Source: an uncultured Bacteroides sp. (GTDB lineage: Bacteria > Bacteroidota > Bacteroidia > Bacteroidales > Bacteroidaceae). From it: a DNA stretch of 9,884 nt. Numbering within the stretch: the stretch's first letter is position 1; the number at the start of each line of letters is the position of its first letter. The translations under genes were made by a program, and so were the position numbers. The notes beneath the pieces were generated by a model that saw nothing but the letters and a program-made list of their open reading frames with translations, did no database searches and was not told the DNA's origin. This document shows positions 1 to 6,531 of the stretch, one piece after another. The stretch covers positions 1 to 9,884 of the forward strand of contig URCM01000107.1 of NCBI GenBank assembly GCA_900546355.1, written 5' to 3'.

Positions 1-1
1 A

Positions 2-52
2 CGGATATATCAAGCCAAGAAAAACTTTTTGGAGAAATTCAAAACAGCTTCT
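2..52 (-). repeat. Dispersed repeat arm, copy 1
   Basis: This 51-nt sequence, read on the minus strand from AGAAGCTG to ATCCG, matches the copy at 9834-9884 with one mismatch and the copy at 5076-5125 with that mismatch plus a one-base deletion. It starts 4 nt after the stop codon of the lipoprotein gene, in the sense orientation of that gene. The rest of the element, if present, lies outside the window to the left. By analogy with the complete-looking copy between nrdD and nrdG, it is probably one arm of a MITE-like inverted-repeat element. It has no recognised function. Confidence 0.85.
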
Positions 53-56
53 TAGA

Positions 57-893
57 TCATTCTTCCGCCTGCTCCGCTTCCTCTACCTTACGGGTAACGA
101 ATTTCAGCTTCAGATTGGCTTCATTCTGTTGCTTGCGGATTTCTTCCATCGCCGAAAGGATACGTGCCAGTTCACTGACCGCAACTACGGCCTTTACATC
201 ATCACGCCGCATCGTGGTCCGGTAATTCCGGTCTCCGATAAACTCCAAACGGAAAAGACGCTTGTCGCGATTGGCTACAATAAAAGAGGCCACTCCCCCA
301 TCGTCTTTGCCGACACGGTAATCGGCTTTCTCGATAGGACGCCCCAAATCGGTTGTCTCATAACTGTCTGGCGAAGATTGCGTCTGGGCAAATGTATCCC
401 CATCAACACTGACTTTTATCGCCGTATGATGAATATTTCCTCCGGCACAATAGATAGAAGTAAGCGACATCTCGCCCCGTTCGTTCACCTGCGCGCGGAG
501 GAACGAACGCCCGATGTTTTTTTCCACCACCTGCGTAGGATAGAAATAATTACCGATTTCCTGATAAGCGGTATCTTTCTCTAACACAAACTGCCCCTTA
601 ACCGAATCGAACGCCAGCTGCTTGACCTGCATCACACTATCCAAGTAAGCGAGCGTCTTGCGCTGCTCACTCAAATCTACTTGCTGCATCAGGCGGATGC
701 CTGCCTTACGCGCATCTACCGCTTTGGGATAAAGAGTACGGATACTGTCTATCTGCAACTTGGCCAAACCATAGTTTCCTGAAGCGAAAGACGCTTCCGC
801 CCGCTGAAACAATGCCTCGGCTTTCTTCGAATCGCCATTACATCCCGAAAGGAATGCCAACAAACATACGGCTGCCACGATTATCTTTTTCAT
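57..893 (-). CDS. Lipoprotein of unknown function, TPR-like and coiled-coil
   Basis: The 278-residue product begins with a basic, hydrophobic signal peptide ending in a lipobox (LSGC, Cys18), so it should be lipidated and anchored in the periplasm or outer membrane. The acidic surface-export signal often seen right after the cysteine in Bacteroides is not obvious (CNGDSKK), so cell-surface display is uncertain. Residues about 24-60 look like one TPR-type helical repeat (AEALFQRAEASFASGNYGLAK). The middle (about 95-230) is rich in short beta-like stretches, and the C-terminus (about 238-278) is a charged, probably coiled-coil helix ending EEAEQAEE. I do not recognise a family beyond Bacteroidales hypothetical lipoproteins. 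It is divergent from the tRNA nucleotidyltransferase gene across a 151-bp gap. Its 3' end abuts repeat copy 1. Confidence 0.85.
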   Translation of the reverse strand: MKKIIVAAVCLLAFLSGCNGDSKKAEALFQRAEASFASGNYGLAKLQIDSIRTLYPKAVDARKAGIRLMQQVDLSEQRKTLAYLDSVMQVKQLAFDSVKGQFVLEKDTAYQEIGNYFYPTQVVEKNIGRSFLRAQVNERGEMSLTSIYCAGGNIHHTAIKVSVDGDTFAQTQSSPDSYETTDLGRPIEKADYRVGKDDGGVASFIVANRDKRLFRLEFIGDRNYRTTMRRDDVKAVVAVSELARILSAMEEIRKQQNEANLKLKFVTRKVEEAEQAEE

Positions 894-1044
894 ACTATTG
901 TATTTTTTACTCCATATCTTCTCAAATCACGAAACAAAAATACAATTTAATCGGTTCATATCCGCTAAAGCTCCTGCTTTTTTTGTAATTTTGCACCCTA
1001 TTTACAGGTTTTGAACACAAAAGACGAAACGAAAACGCATAGAG
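894..1044. promoter_or_regulatory. Divergent intergenic promoter region
   Basis: This gap separates two divergent genes. On the plus strand, TAATTTTG at 986-993 fits the Bacteroidetes -7 element TAnnTTTG and would give a leader of about 45 nt for the gene starting at 1045. No good TTG -33 element lies 19-21 nt before it. On the minus strand, a TATTTTTG match (935-942) could serve the lipoprotein gene, again without a clear -33 box. Both assignments rest on the -7 motif alone. Confidence 0.45.
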
Positions 1045-2469
1045 ATGATGAATCTGAAAGAACATTTTACTGACAAAATATTCAAACTGATTTCTAAGAC
1101 CGCCGATGAACTGGGGCTGGAATGCTATGCCGTAGGAGGCTACGTGCGCGATATTTTCCTCAACCGCCCCTCGAAAGACATCGACGTAGTGGTGATAGGA
1201 AGCGGTATCGAAGCGGCAGAAGCCTTGGGCAAAAAGTTAGGTCCGAAAGCGCACGTGTCCGTATTCCATAACTTCGGCACCGCACAAGTGAAGTTTTTCG
1301 AAACGGAAGTGGAATTCGTGGGGGCACGCAAAGAATCATACAGCCATGACAGCCGTAAACCTGTCGTAGAGAACGGAACGCTGGAAGACGACCAAAACCG
1401 GCGCGACTTCACCATCAACGCGATGGCGGTATGCCTGAACCAGGCACGGTTCGGCGAACTGGTAGACCCGTTCGACGGACTGGAAGACCTGAAACAACGT
1501 ATCATCCGCACTCCGCTCGACCCCGACATCACGTTTAGCGACGACCCACTACGCATGATGCGGTGTATCCGTTTCGCCACCCAACTGAATTTCTATATCG
1601 AAGACGAGACTTTCAACGCACTGGAACGCAACCGCGAGCGCATCAAAATCATCTCGTACGAACGCATCAAGGACGAACTAAACAAAATCTTGCTCTCGCC
1701 CGTACCCTCGAAAGGCTTTGTCGACTTAGACCGCTGCGGGCTATTGGAACTGATATTCCCCGAACTAACCGCCCTGCAAGGAGTAGAGGTGCGCAACGGA
1801 CGCGGACACAAAGACAACTTCTATCACACCTTAGAGGTAGTAGACAACATAGCGAAAGTATCGGACAACCTTTGGCTGCGCTGGGCTACCCTGCTGCATG
1901 ACATCGGCAAGCCACGCACCAAACGCTGGGATCCGCGCCTGGGCTGGACTTTCCATAACCATAATTATGTAGGCGAGAAAATGGTGCCCGAAATTTTCCG
2001 CCGGATGAAATTGCCGATGAATGAAAAAATGAAGTACGTACAAAAGCTGGTGGGACTGCACATGCGTCCCATCGTAATAGCCGATGACGTAGTGACCGAC
2101 TCGGCAGTACGCCGTCTGTTATTTGAAGCCGGAGATGATATCGACGACCTGATGACACTCTGCGAAGCGGATATCACGTCGAAAAACGAAGCACGCAAAC
2201 AACGTTTCCTCGACAATTTCAAGCTGGTACGACAAAAGCTGAAGGACTTGGAAGAGAAAGACCGCATCCGCAATTTCCAACCTCCTGTAGACGGAGGAGA
2301 AATCATGCGCATATTCAACCTGCACCCGTGTCGGGAAATAGGTGAACTGAAAAGCGCGATAAAAGATGCCATCCTCGACGGTATCATCCCCAACGAACAC
2401 GATGCTGCCTTCCAATTTATGCTGGAAAAGGCAAAAGGAATGGGGTTGGAGCCAGTAAATCCTTCCTAA
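1045..2469 (+). CDS. tRNA nucleotidyltransferase / poly(A) polymerase family protein with HD domain
   Basis: The 474-residue protein belongs to the class II nucleotidyltransferase superfamily that adds CCA (or part of it) to tRNA 3' ends. The catalytic head shows GGYVRD at 31-36, the metal-binding DID at 45-47, the nucleotide-recognition segment RRDFTINAM at 119-127 and the neck motif DPLRMMRCIRFATQL at 166-180. An HD phosphohydrolase domain follows, with His261 (FYHTLEVV) and the HD pair at 285-286 (LLHDIGKP). In related enzymes such as E. coli CCA transferase the HD domain has phosphatase or phosphodiesterase activity. Length and layout are normal for the Bacteroidetes family. Two adjacent ATG codons (1045, 1048) are possible starts. 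From sequence alone, a full CCA-adding enzyme cannot be separated from an A-adding enzyme or poly(A) polymerase. The gene is apparently monocistronic, ending at the terminator at 2528. Confidence 0.93.
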   Translation: MMNLKEHFTDKIFKLISKTADELGLECYAVGGYVRDIFLNRPSKDIDVVVIGSGIEAAEALGKKLGPKAHVSVFHNFGTAQVKFFETEVEFVGARKESYSHDSRKPVVENGTLEDDQNRRDFTINAMAVCLNQARFGELVDPFDGLEDLKQRIIRTPLDPDITFSDDPLRMMRCIRFATQLNFYIEDETFNALERNRERIKIISYERIKDELNKILLSPVPSKGFVDLDRCGLLELIFPELTALQGVEVRNGRGHKDNFYHTLEVVDNIAKVSDNLWLRWATLLHDIGKPRTKRWDPRLGWTFHNHNYVGEKMVPEIFRRMKLPMNEKMKYVQKLVGLHMRPIVIADDVVTDSAVRRLLFEAGDDIDDLMTLCEADITSKNEARKQRFLDNFKLVRQKLKDLEEKDRIRNFQPPVDGGEIMRIFNLHPCREIGELKSAIKDAILDGIIPNEHDAAFQFMLEKAKGMGLEPVNPS

Positions 2470-2527
2470 TATAAACATTATCTGATTTTTCAAATAGAAG
2501 AATCTTATTTTAAATTAAGTTATCCAC

Positions 2528-2568
2528 AAAACGGCGTTACACATACGTGTAACGCCGTTTTTATTTTT
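2528..2568 (+). terminator. Strong intrinsic terminator
   Basis: ACGGCGTTACAC (2531-2542), loop ATAC, then the perfect complement (2547-2558), lengthened by three A-T pairs to a 15-bp stem and followed by TTATTTTT. It lies about 60 nt after the stop of the tRNA nucleotidyltransferase gene and insulates that gene from nrdD. The opposite strand has only a short T run, so it is mainly a plus-strand terminator. Confidence 0.92.
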
Positions 2569-2606
2569 CAAAGTTGTCCAATTTAGATAACAATTAGAAT
2601 TTCGAA

Positions 2607-2637
2607 TTTGAAATAATCATCCAAATCATTACCTTTG
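2607..2637 (+). promoter_or_regulatory. Bacteroidetes-type promoter of nrdD
   Basis: TTTG at 2607-2610, exactly 19 nt, then TACCTTTG at 2630-2637. This fits the consensus of the primary sigma factor of Bacteroidetes (TTTG, 19-21 nt, TAnnTTTG). Transcription should start near 2645, giving a leader of about 30 nt before the nrdD ATG at 2674. A short inverted repeat, ATTTC-N6-GAAAT, overlaps the -33 element and might bind a regulator. I see no convincing FNR or NrdR box. Confidence 0.85.
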
Positions 2638-2673
2638 CAACTGTTTGTCCAACCCTTATAAAAGCAACACGAC

Positions 2674-5061
2674 ATGAACGCAACAGACATTTGCATCATC
2701 AAACGGGACGGAAAGCAAGAAAGCTTTTCGGCTTCTAAAATCTCGAACGCTATCGGGAAAGCATTCCAAGCTACCGGACTGGAAAACCAGGAGCAACTTA
2801 TCGAAGAAATCACACAACGGGTCATCGCCCACTTCGAACACCCCATATTGGAAGTAGAAGAAATACAGGACCTCGTAGAGAACGAGCTGATGAAAGTGCA
2901 GCCCGAAGTGGCTAAGAAATACATCATCTACCGCCAATGGCGAAACACCGAACGCGAACGCAAGACGCAAATGAAGCACATCATGGATGGCATCGTGGCA
3001 ATAGACAAAAACGATGTGAACCTGAGCAACGCCAATATGTCGAGCCATACGCCTGCCGGACAGATGATGACCTTCGCCTCGGAAGTCACCAAAGACTATA
3101 CGTACAAATACCTCTTGCCCAAGCAATATGCCGAAGCGCACCGCACAGGGGATATCCATATTCACGACTTGGATTATTACCCCACCAAGACCACCACGTG
3201 TATCCAATATGATTTGGACGACTTGTTCGAGCGCGGCTTCCACACAAAGAACGGAAGCATCCGCACACCCCAGTCCATCCAAAGCTATGCCACGCTGGCA
3301 ACCATCATTTTCCAAACCAACCAGAACGAGCAACACGGAGGCCAGGCCATCCCCGCCTTCGACTTCTTCATGGCGAAAGGCGTATTGAAAAGCTATCAGA
3401 AAGCCATCGTAACAGGCATTACCTTCTATATGGACATGAAAGGAAACACCATCGATGAAAAAAACTTAGCGACACAGGTGCACACACATCTTGTTTCCAT
3501 CGAACCGGCAAAAGAAGCCCGGACGGCATTTCTTTCCGCACTGGCAAACCAAAGCATCGTTCTCACCGAGGAAGAATTGGCACACATCCTGCACGCTGCC
3601 CACAAGCAAGTGCGCAAAGACACGCATCAGGCGATGGAGGGATTCATCCATAACCTGAACACGATGCATTCGCGCGGAGGCAATCAAGTGGTGTTCAGTT
3701 CCATCAATTACGGAACGGACACCTCAGCCGAAGGACGGATGGTCATCGAAGAATTGCTGAAAGCTACGGTGGAAGGACTGGGCACACGAGGAGAAGTGCC
3801 GGTATTCCCTATCCAAATCTTTAAGATAAAGGACGGCGTATCTTATTCGGAAGCCGACTACCAGAAGGCGATGACCGACTTTGAATCGGCACTGAACGGA
3901 GGAATGACGTTCGAAACCCCCAACTTCGACCTCTTCCTGAAAGCCTGCCGAACCACGGCAAAAGCCCTCTTCCCTAACTTCATGTTCCTTGATGCCCCGT
4001 TCAACCAGAACGAAAAATGGGACAAGAACGACCCGAAACGTTATCGCTACGAACTGGCAACAATGGGATGCCGTACCCGAGTGTTCGAAAACCTGAACGG
4101 CGAAAAAACCAGCTTGGGACGTGGAAACCTTTCGTTTACCACAATGAACCTGCCCCGCCTCGCCATTGAAGCACATCGGGAAGCCGAACGTACCGCAGGC
4201 GAAAACAATCGGGAAGCCATGGAGCAATGCGCCAGAAAGTTGTTCTTACAATCGGTACACCGGATGGCGGAATTCATCGGTGAACAACTTTATGTGCGCT
4301 ACCAATACCAACGCACCGCCCTTGTCCGCCAATTCCCCTTCATGATGAGCAACGACGTATGGAAAGGCGGAGGCAGGCTAAACCCGAACGATGAAGTAGG
4401 CGACGTACTGAAACAAGGTACCTTGGGCATCGGCTTTATCGGCGGACACAATGCAATGGTGGCTCTTTATGGAGAAGGACACGGACACAACCGCAAAGCA
4501 TGGGACACTCTCTACGAAGCGGTAGAGGAGATGAACCGTGTGGCGGATAAGCTGAAACAGAAATATGGATTGAATTATTCGGTACTGGCAACACCTGCCG
4601 AAGGACTTTCGGGACGTTTTACCCGCATCGACCGCAAGAAATACGGCATCATCCCCGGCGTAACCGACCGTGATTATTACGTCAATTCATTCCATGTGGA
4701 TGTAAAAGAACCTATCAGCATCGTAGAGAAAATCAAACGCGAAGCCCCTTTCCACGCTTTGACACGCGGCGGACACATCACCTACGTGGAACTGGACGGC
4801 GAAGCACAGAAGAACGTGCGCGCCATCGCCAAAATTGTCAAGGTAATGCACGATGAGGGTATCGGATACGGTTCTATCAACCATCCGGTAGACACCTGCC
4901 ATAATTGCGGTTATCGTGGAGTCATTTACGATAGATGTCCGATATGTAATAGCGAGAACATCCTCCGTATGCGGCGTATCACTGGCTATCTTACCGGAGA
5001 CTTAAGCAGCTGGAACTCGGCCAAACGCGCCGAAGAACGCGACCGCATAAAACACCATTAA
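2674..5061 (+). CDS. nrdD: Anaerobic ribonucleoside-triphosphate reductase (class III, glycyl radical)
   Basis: The 795-residue protein reduces ribonucleoside triphosphates to deoxyribonucleotides in the cytoplasm under anaerobic conditions, using a glycyl radical installed by NrdG. Residues about 5-95 form an N-terminal ATP-cone allosteric domain (starting IIKRDGKQESFSASKI). The catalytic barrel has Cys176 (TTTTCIQYD) and Cys466 in MGCR, the expected thiyl-radical cysteine region. Near the C-terminus, Cys742/745 and Cys755/758 (CHNC, CPIC) form the zinc site. RRITGYL follows, with Gly771 as the predicted radical glycine. Length and motif order are typical and nothing is missing. The start at 2674 follows a well-placed promoter and keeps the ATP cone complete. 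nrdG lies downstream on the same strand, but 290 bp away because a repeat element sits in the gap. Confidence 0.97.
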   Translation: MNATDICIIKRDGKQESFSASKISNAIGKAFQATGLENQEQLIEEITQRVIAHFEHPILEVEEIQDLVENELMKVQPEVAKKYIIYRQWRNTERERKTQMKHIMDGIVAIDKNDVNLSNANMSSHTPAGQMMTFASEVTKDYTYKYLLPKQYAEAHRTGDIHIHDLDYYPTKTTTCIQYDLDDLFERGFHTKNGSIRTPQSIQSYATLATIIFQTNQNEQHGGQAIPAFDFFMAKGVLKSYQKAIVTGITFYMDMKGNTIDEKNLATQVHTHLVSIEPAKEARTAFLSALANQSIVLTEEELAHILHAAHKQVRKDTHQAMEGFIHNLNTMHSRGGNQVVFSSINYGTDTSAEGRMVIEELLKATVEGLGTRGEVPVFPIQIFKIKDGVSYSEADYQKAMTDFESALNGGMTFETPNFDLFLKACRTTAKALFPNFMFLDAPFNQNEKWDKNDPKRYRYELATMGCRTRVFENLNGEKTSLGRGNLSFTTMNLPRLAIEAHREAERTAGENNREAMEQCARKLFLQSVHRMAEFIGEQLYVRYQYQRTALVRQFPFMMSNDVWKGGGRLNPNDEVGDVLKQGTLGIGFIGGHNAMVALYGEGHGHNRKAWDTLYEAVEEMNRVADKLKQKYGLNYSVLATPAEGLSGRFTRIDRKKYGIIPGVTDRDYYVNSFHVDVKEPISIVEKIKREAPFHALTRGGHITYVELDGEAQKNVRAIAKIVKVMHDEGIGYGSINHPVDTCHNCGYRGVIYDRCPICNSENILRMRRITGYLTGDLSSWNSAKRAEERDRIKHH

Positions 5062-5075
5062 ACAATGAACCGTTA

Positions 5076-5125
5076 AGAAGCTGTTTTGAATTTCTCCAAA
5101 AAGTTTTTCTTGCTTGATGTATCCG
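5076..5125 (+). repeat. Dispersed repeat arm, copy 2
   Basis: AGAAGCTG to ATCCG, 50 nt, identical to the copy at 9834-9884 except for one missing G (CTTGCTT instead of CTTGGCTT). It starts 14 nt after the nrdD stop codon, in sense orientation. It forms the left arm of the element at 5073-5285. Confidence 0.9.
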
Positions 5126-5230
5126 TTTTCGTGTGATGATTGGGGAGGAGTTTTTAGACATTTTCAATTCTGTGGTGGGAAAAATAGCCGGAACAGAAAC
5201 GAAAAGGACAAAAAACCATCCAAAGCGCAC

Positions 5231-5282
5231 ACGAAAGCATCAAGATGAGAAAAACTTTTTGTAGAAATCCAAAACAGTTCCT
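5231..5282 (-). repeat. Dispersed repeat arm, inverted and diverged copy 3
   Basis: On the minus strand this reads AACTGTTTTGGATTTCTACA, then AAAAGTTTTTCTC and CTTGATGC. It matches most of the dispersed arm with about nine differences and a small deletion near the inner end. It is the right arm of the element in the nrdD-nrdG gap. Its divergence from copies 1, 2 and 4 suggests that the two arms have distinct consensus sequences or that this arm is decaying. Confidence 0.7.
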
Positions 5283-5351
5283 CTTGGCTTTACGCTATTT
5301 TGCCGGCACATTACAAAGCTATTAATTATCGACTATCAACCCTCAAGAGCC

Positions 5352-5822
5352 ATGCTCCATTATCTATATACATACCCCGAAACCATTGTGGATGGCGAGG
5401 GCATCCGGTTCTCCATTTACCTTGCAGGATGCAGCCATCATTGCAAAGGATGCCATAACCCTGAATCCTGGAATCCATTGGCTGGTTCTCCTTTGACCGA
5501 TACAGCCATTCATGAAATGATTGCCCAAATCAACGCCAACCCTTTATTGGATGGCATCACTTTTTCCGGAGGCGACCCGTTCTATAATCCGAAAGCCTTC
5601 CTGCCCGTTATCCGGCTATTTCGCGAACAAACCGGACTGAACATCTGGTGCTATACCGGATATACGTATGAGGAGTTGCTCGCCGATCCGCTCCGGCATC
5701 CCATTCTTGCCTATATCGATGTCTTAGTGGACGGCAGGTTCGATAAATCGCTTTACTCTCCACACTTGGAATTTCGCGGGAGCAGCAACCAGCGAATCCT
5801 GAGGCTAAAAGATTCTTTTTAA
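5352..5822 (+). CDS. nrdG: Anaerobic ribonucleotide reductase activating protein (radical SAM)
   Basis: The 156-residue protein is the radical-SAM activase that cleaves S-adenosylmethionine and abstracts a hydrogen from the radical glycine of NrdD. The CxxxCxxC iron-sulfur motif is Cys27, Cys31 and Cys34 (AGCSHHCKGCHNPESW). The SAM-binding GGDP is at residues 73-76 (ITFSGGDPF), and the WCYTGYTYEEL and YIDVLVDGRFD segments are typical of NrdG. Length is normal. It would ordinarily be co-transcribed with nrdD; here 290 bp containing an inverted-repeat element lies between them. I see no complete promoter in that gap: TATTTTG at 5296-5302 resembles a -7 box with one base too few and lacks a -33 partner. 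Read-through from the nrdD promoter is therefore the likelier source of transcripts. Confidence 0.96.
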   Translation: MLHYLYTYPETIVDGEGIRFSIYLAGCSHHCKGCHNPESWNPLAGSPLTDTAIHEMIAQINANPLLDGITFSGGDPFYNPKAFLPVIRLFREQTGLNIWCYTGYTYEELLADPLRHPILAYIDVLVDGRFDKSLYSPHLEFRGSSNQRILRLKDSF

Positions 5823-6034
5823 CAATTCAGACAAAACACGCACATTTAAGTTACGTTTTAAACAAGCACAAAACAGCAGCAAAAGCCAACCATTCTGCTA
5901 TAAAAACAAACCGTTACCGCACACACAGGCACTGTTTCCGCACACAAAAGCCCATTTTCGGACATATCACAGAACGGACGAGATGATTTACATCAAGAAA
6001 TATAGCATTTTTTATAATAATTCTCTCACTCTTA
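5823..6034. other. Non-coding stretch after nrdG
   Basis: This stretch of about 210 bp has no supported gene and no clear terminator for nrdG. It contains an imperfect direct repeat with a 21-bp period: CCGCACAC at 5917-5924 and 5938-5945, each followed by a short A/C-rich tail. An A/T-rich tract (about 5995-6025) lies just upstream of the promoter at 6035 and could act as an upstream activating (UP-like) sequence. Function of the repeat is unknown. Confidence 0.5.
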
Positions 6035-6064
6035 TTGCAGATACAAGAAAAAGCCATACCTTTG
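6035..6064 (+). promoter_or_regulatory. Bacteroidetes-type promoter of a non-coding RNA
   Basis: TTG at 6035-6037, 19 nt, then TACCTTTG at 6057-6064, the same -7 octamer and the same spacing as the nrdD promoter. Transcription should start near 6070. No plausible protein-coding gene follows on this strand before the terminator at 6346. Confidence 0.85.
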
Positions 6065-6069
6065 CACTG

Positions 6070-6378
6070 TGGTTGTGAAACCAGTAAGCACAAACTAATA
6101 GATAGTAGAAACATATATAGGTAAAAAGATTCAAAGCAAAAGAAAAGGTATTAGATTAAGAGGTAATTAGATGTTTTTGTTTTTTAGGTATTAGTAAAAA
6201 GGTAGTTTTCAGGAATTACATCCAATAGGTAAAATTAGTTTTGCTTTGAGGTAAAAAGAAAAGGTAAAAAGGATAACAACAAACACAAACAACTGAATGA
6301 AGATGAAACAAGAACCCTATCAATGGGGGTTCTTTCGGAAGCCGGCGGTATTCATAAAAAGATGAATATCGTTTTTTT
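6070..6378 (+). ncRNA. Putative non-coding RNA with eight AGGTA-type repeats
   Basis: A strong promoter and an intrinsic terminator bracket about 310 nt without a supported reading frame. Eight same-strand units beginning AGGTA occur at 6119, 6146, 6161, 6186, 6200, 6227, 6249 and 6262, most of the form AGGTAAAAAG, AGGTATTAG or AGGTAATTAG. They are followed by an 8-bp hairpin, AAGAACCC (6310-6317) with GGGTTCTT (6327-6334), and then the terminator stem. The spaced A/U-rich repeats suggest an array of binding sites for an RNA-binding protein (Bacteroides carry small RRM proteins of the Rbp type) or a regulatory sRNA. It may instead be a long leader whose gene has been lost, or an attenuated leader. 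Start and function are inferred. I cannot assign it to a named RNA family. Confidence 0.65.
6346..6378 (+). terminator. Intrinsic terminator of the non-coding RNA
   Basis: CGGTATTCAT (6346-6355), loop AAAAAG, ATGAATATCG (6362-6371), a 10-bp stem with one G-U pair, followed by seven T residues (6372-6378). It lies before the convergent terminator of the glycosidase gene, so the plus-strand transcript should end here. Confidence 0.88.
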
Positions 6379-6401
6379 GTGCCTACAAAAACATGAAGCA
6401 C

Positions 6402-6441
6402 TAAAAAAAAACCGGAACTATGCGTCACACACAGACTCCGG
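6402..6441 (-). terminator. Intrinsic terminator of the GH18 gene
   Basis: On the minus strand, CCGGA (6437-6441 complement) pairs with TCCGG (6412-6416 complement) around an internal stem of TGTG with CGCA, followed by nine T residues (plus-strand A run 6403-6411). It lies about 90 nt after the stop codon of the minus-strand glycosidase gene and faces the plus-strand terminator at 6346. Confidence 0.75.
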
Positions 6442-6531
6442 CCTTCTCACTTTATTTATCTATTAAACAACAGGTAGAGAGTATTTACATTTCTCACGCC
6501 ATGCAAAGCTACTTATCCAGAAAAACAATCT

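Larger units (their letters stand above)
5073..5285. mobile_element. MITE-like inverted-repeat element between nrdD and nrdG
   Basis: The left arm (5076-5125) is a near-perfect copy of the dispersed repeat seen at both window ends. The right arm (about 5231-5282) is an inverted, diverged copy, sharing AACTTTTTG, AGAAAT, CCAAAACAG-like blocks and CATCAAG. The inverted symmetry continues inward as CGTGTG (5130-5135) against CACACG (5228-5233). The centre of about 90 bp holds no recognisable gene. The whole could fold into a hairpin with arms of about 55 nt. No clear target-site duplication is visible. A minus-strand open frame of 79 codons crosses the element but runs into antisense nrdD, so I do not call it a gene. 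The element fills nearly all of the nrdD-nrdG gap. Effects on expression of nrdG are inference. Confidence 0.7.

Noticed and set aside
3..584. Long open frame on the plus strand antisense to the lipoprotein gene, continuous from the repeat arm
   Set aside because: It has no homology I recognise and lies fully opposite a well-formed lipoprotein gene whose signal peptide and lipobox are intact. It is most likely a shadow frame.
2595..2630. FNR or NrdR binding site at the nrdD promoter
   Set aside because: Neither TTGAT-N4-ATCAA nor a pair of NrdR boxes is present; only a weak ATTTC/GAAAT inverted repeat is seen.
4991..5230. Minus-strand 79-codon frame crossing the repeat element
   Set aside because: Its C-terminal part is antisense nrdD and the rest is the arm and core of the repeat. 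Such frames appear wherever the repeat occurs and do not indicate a protein.
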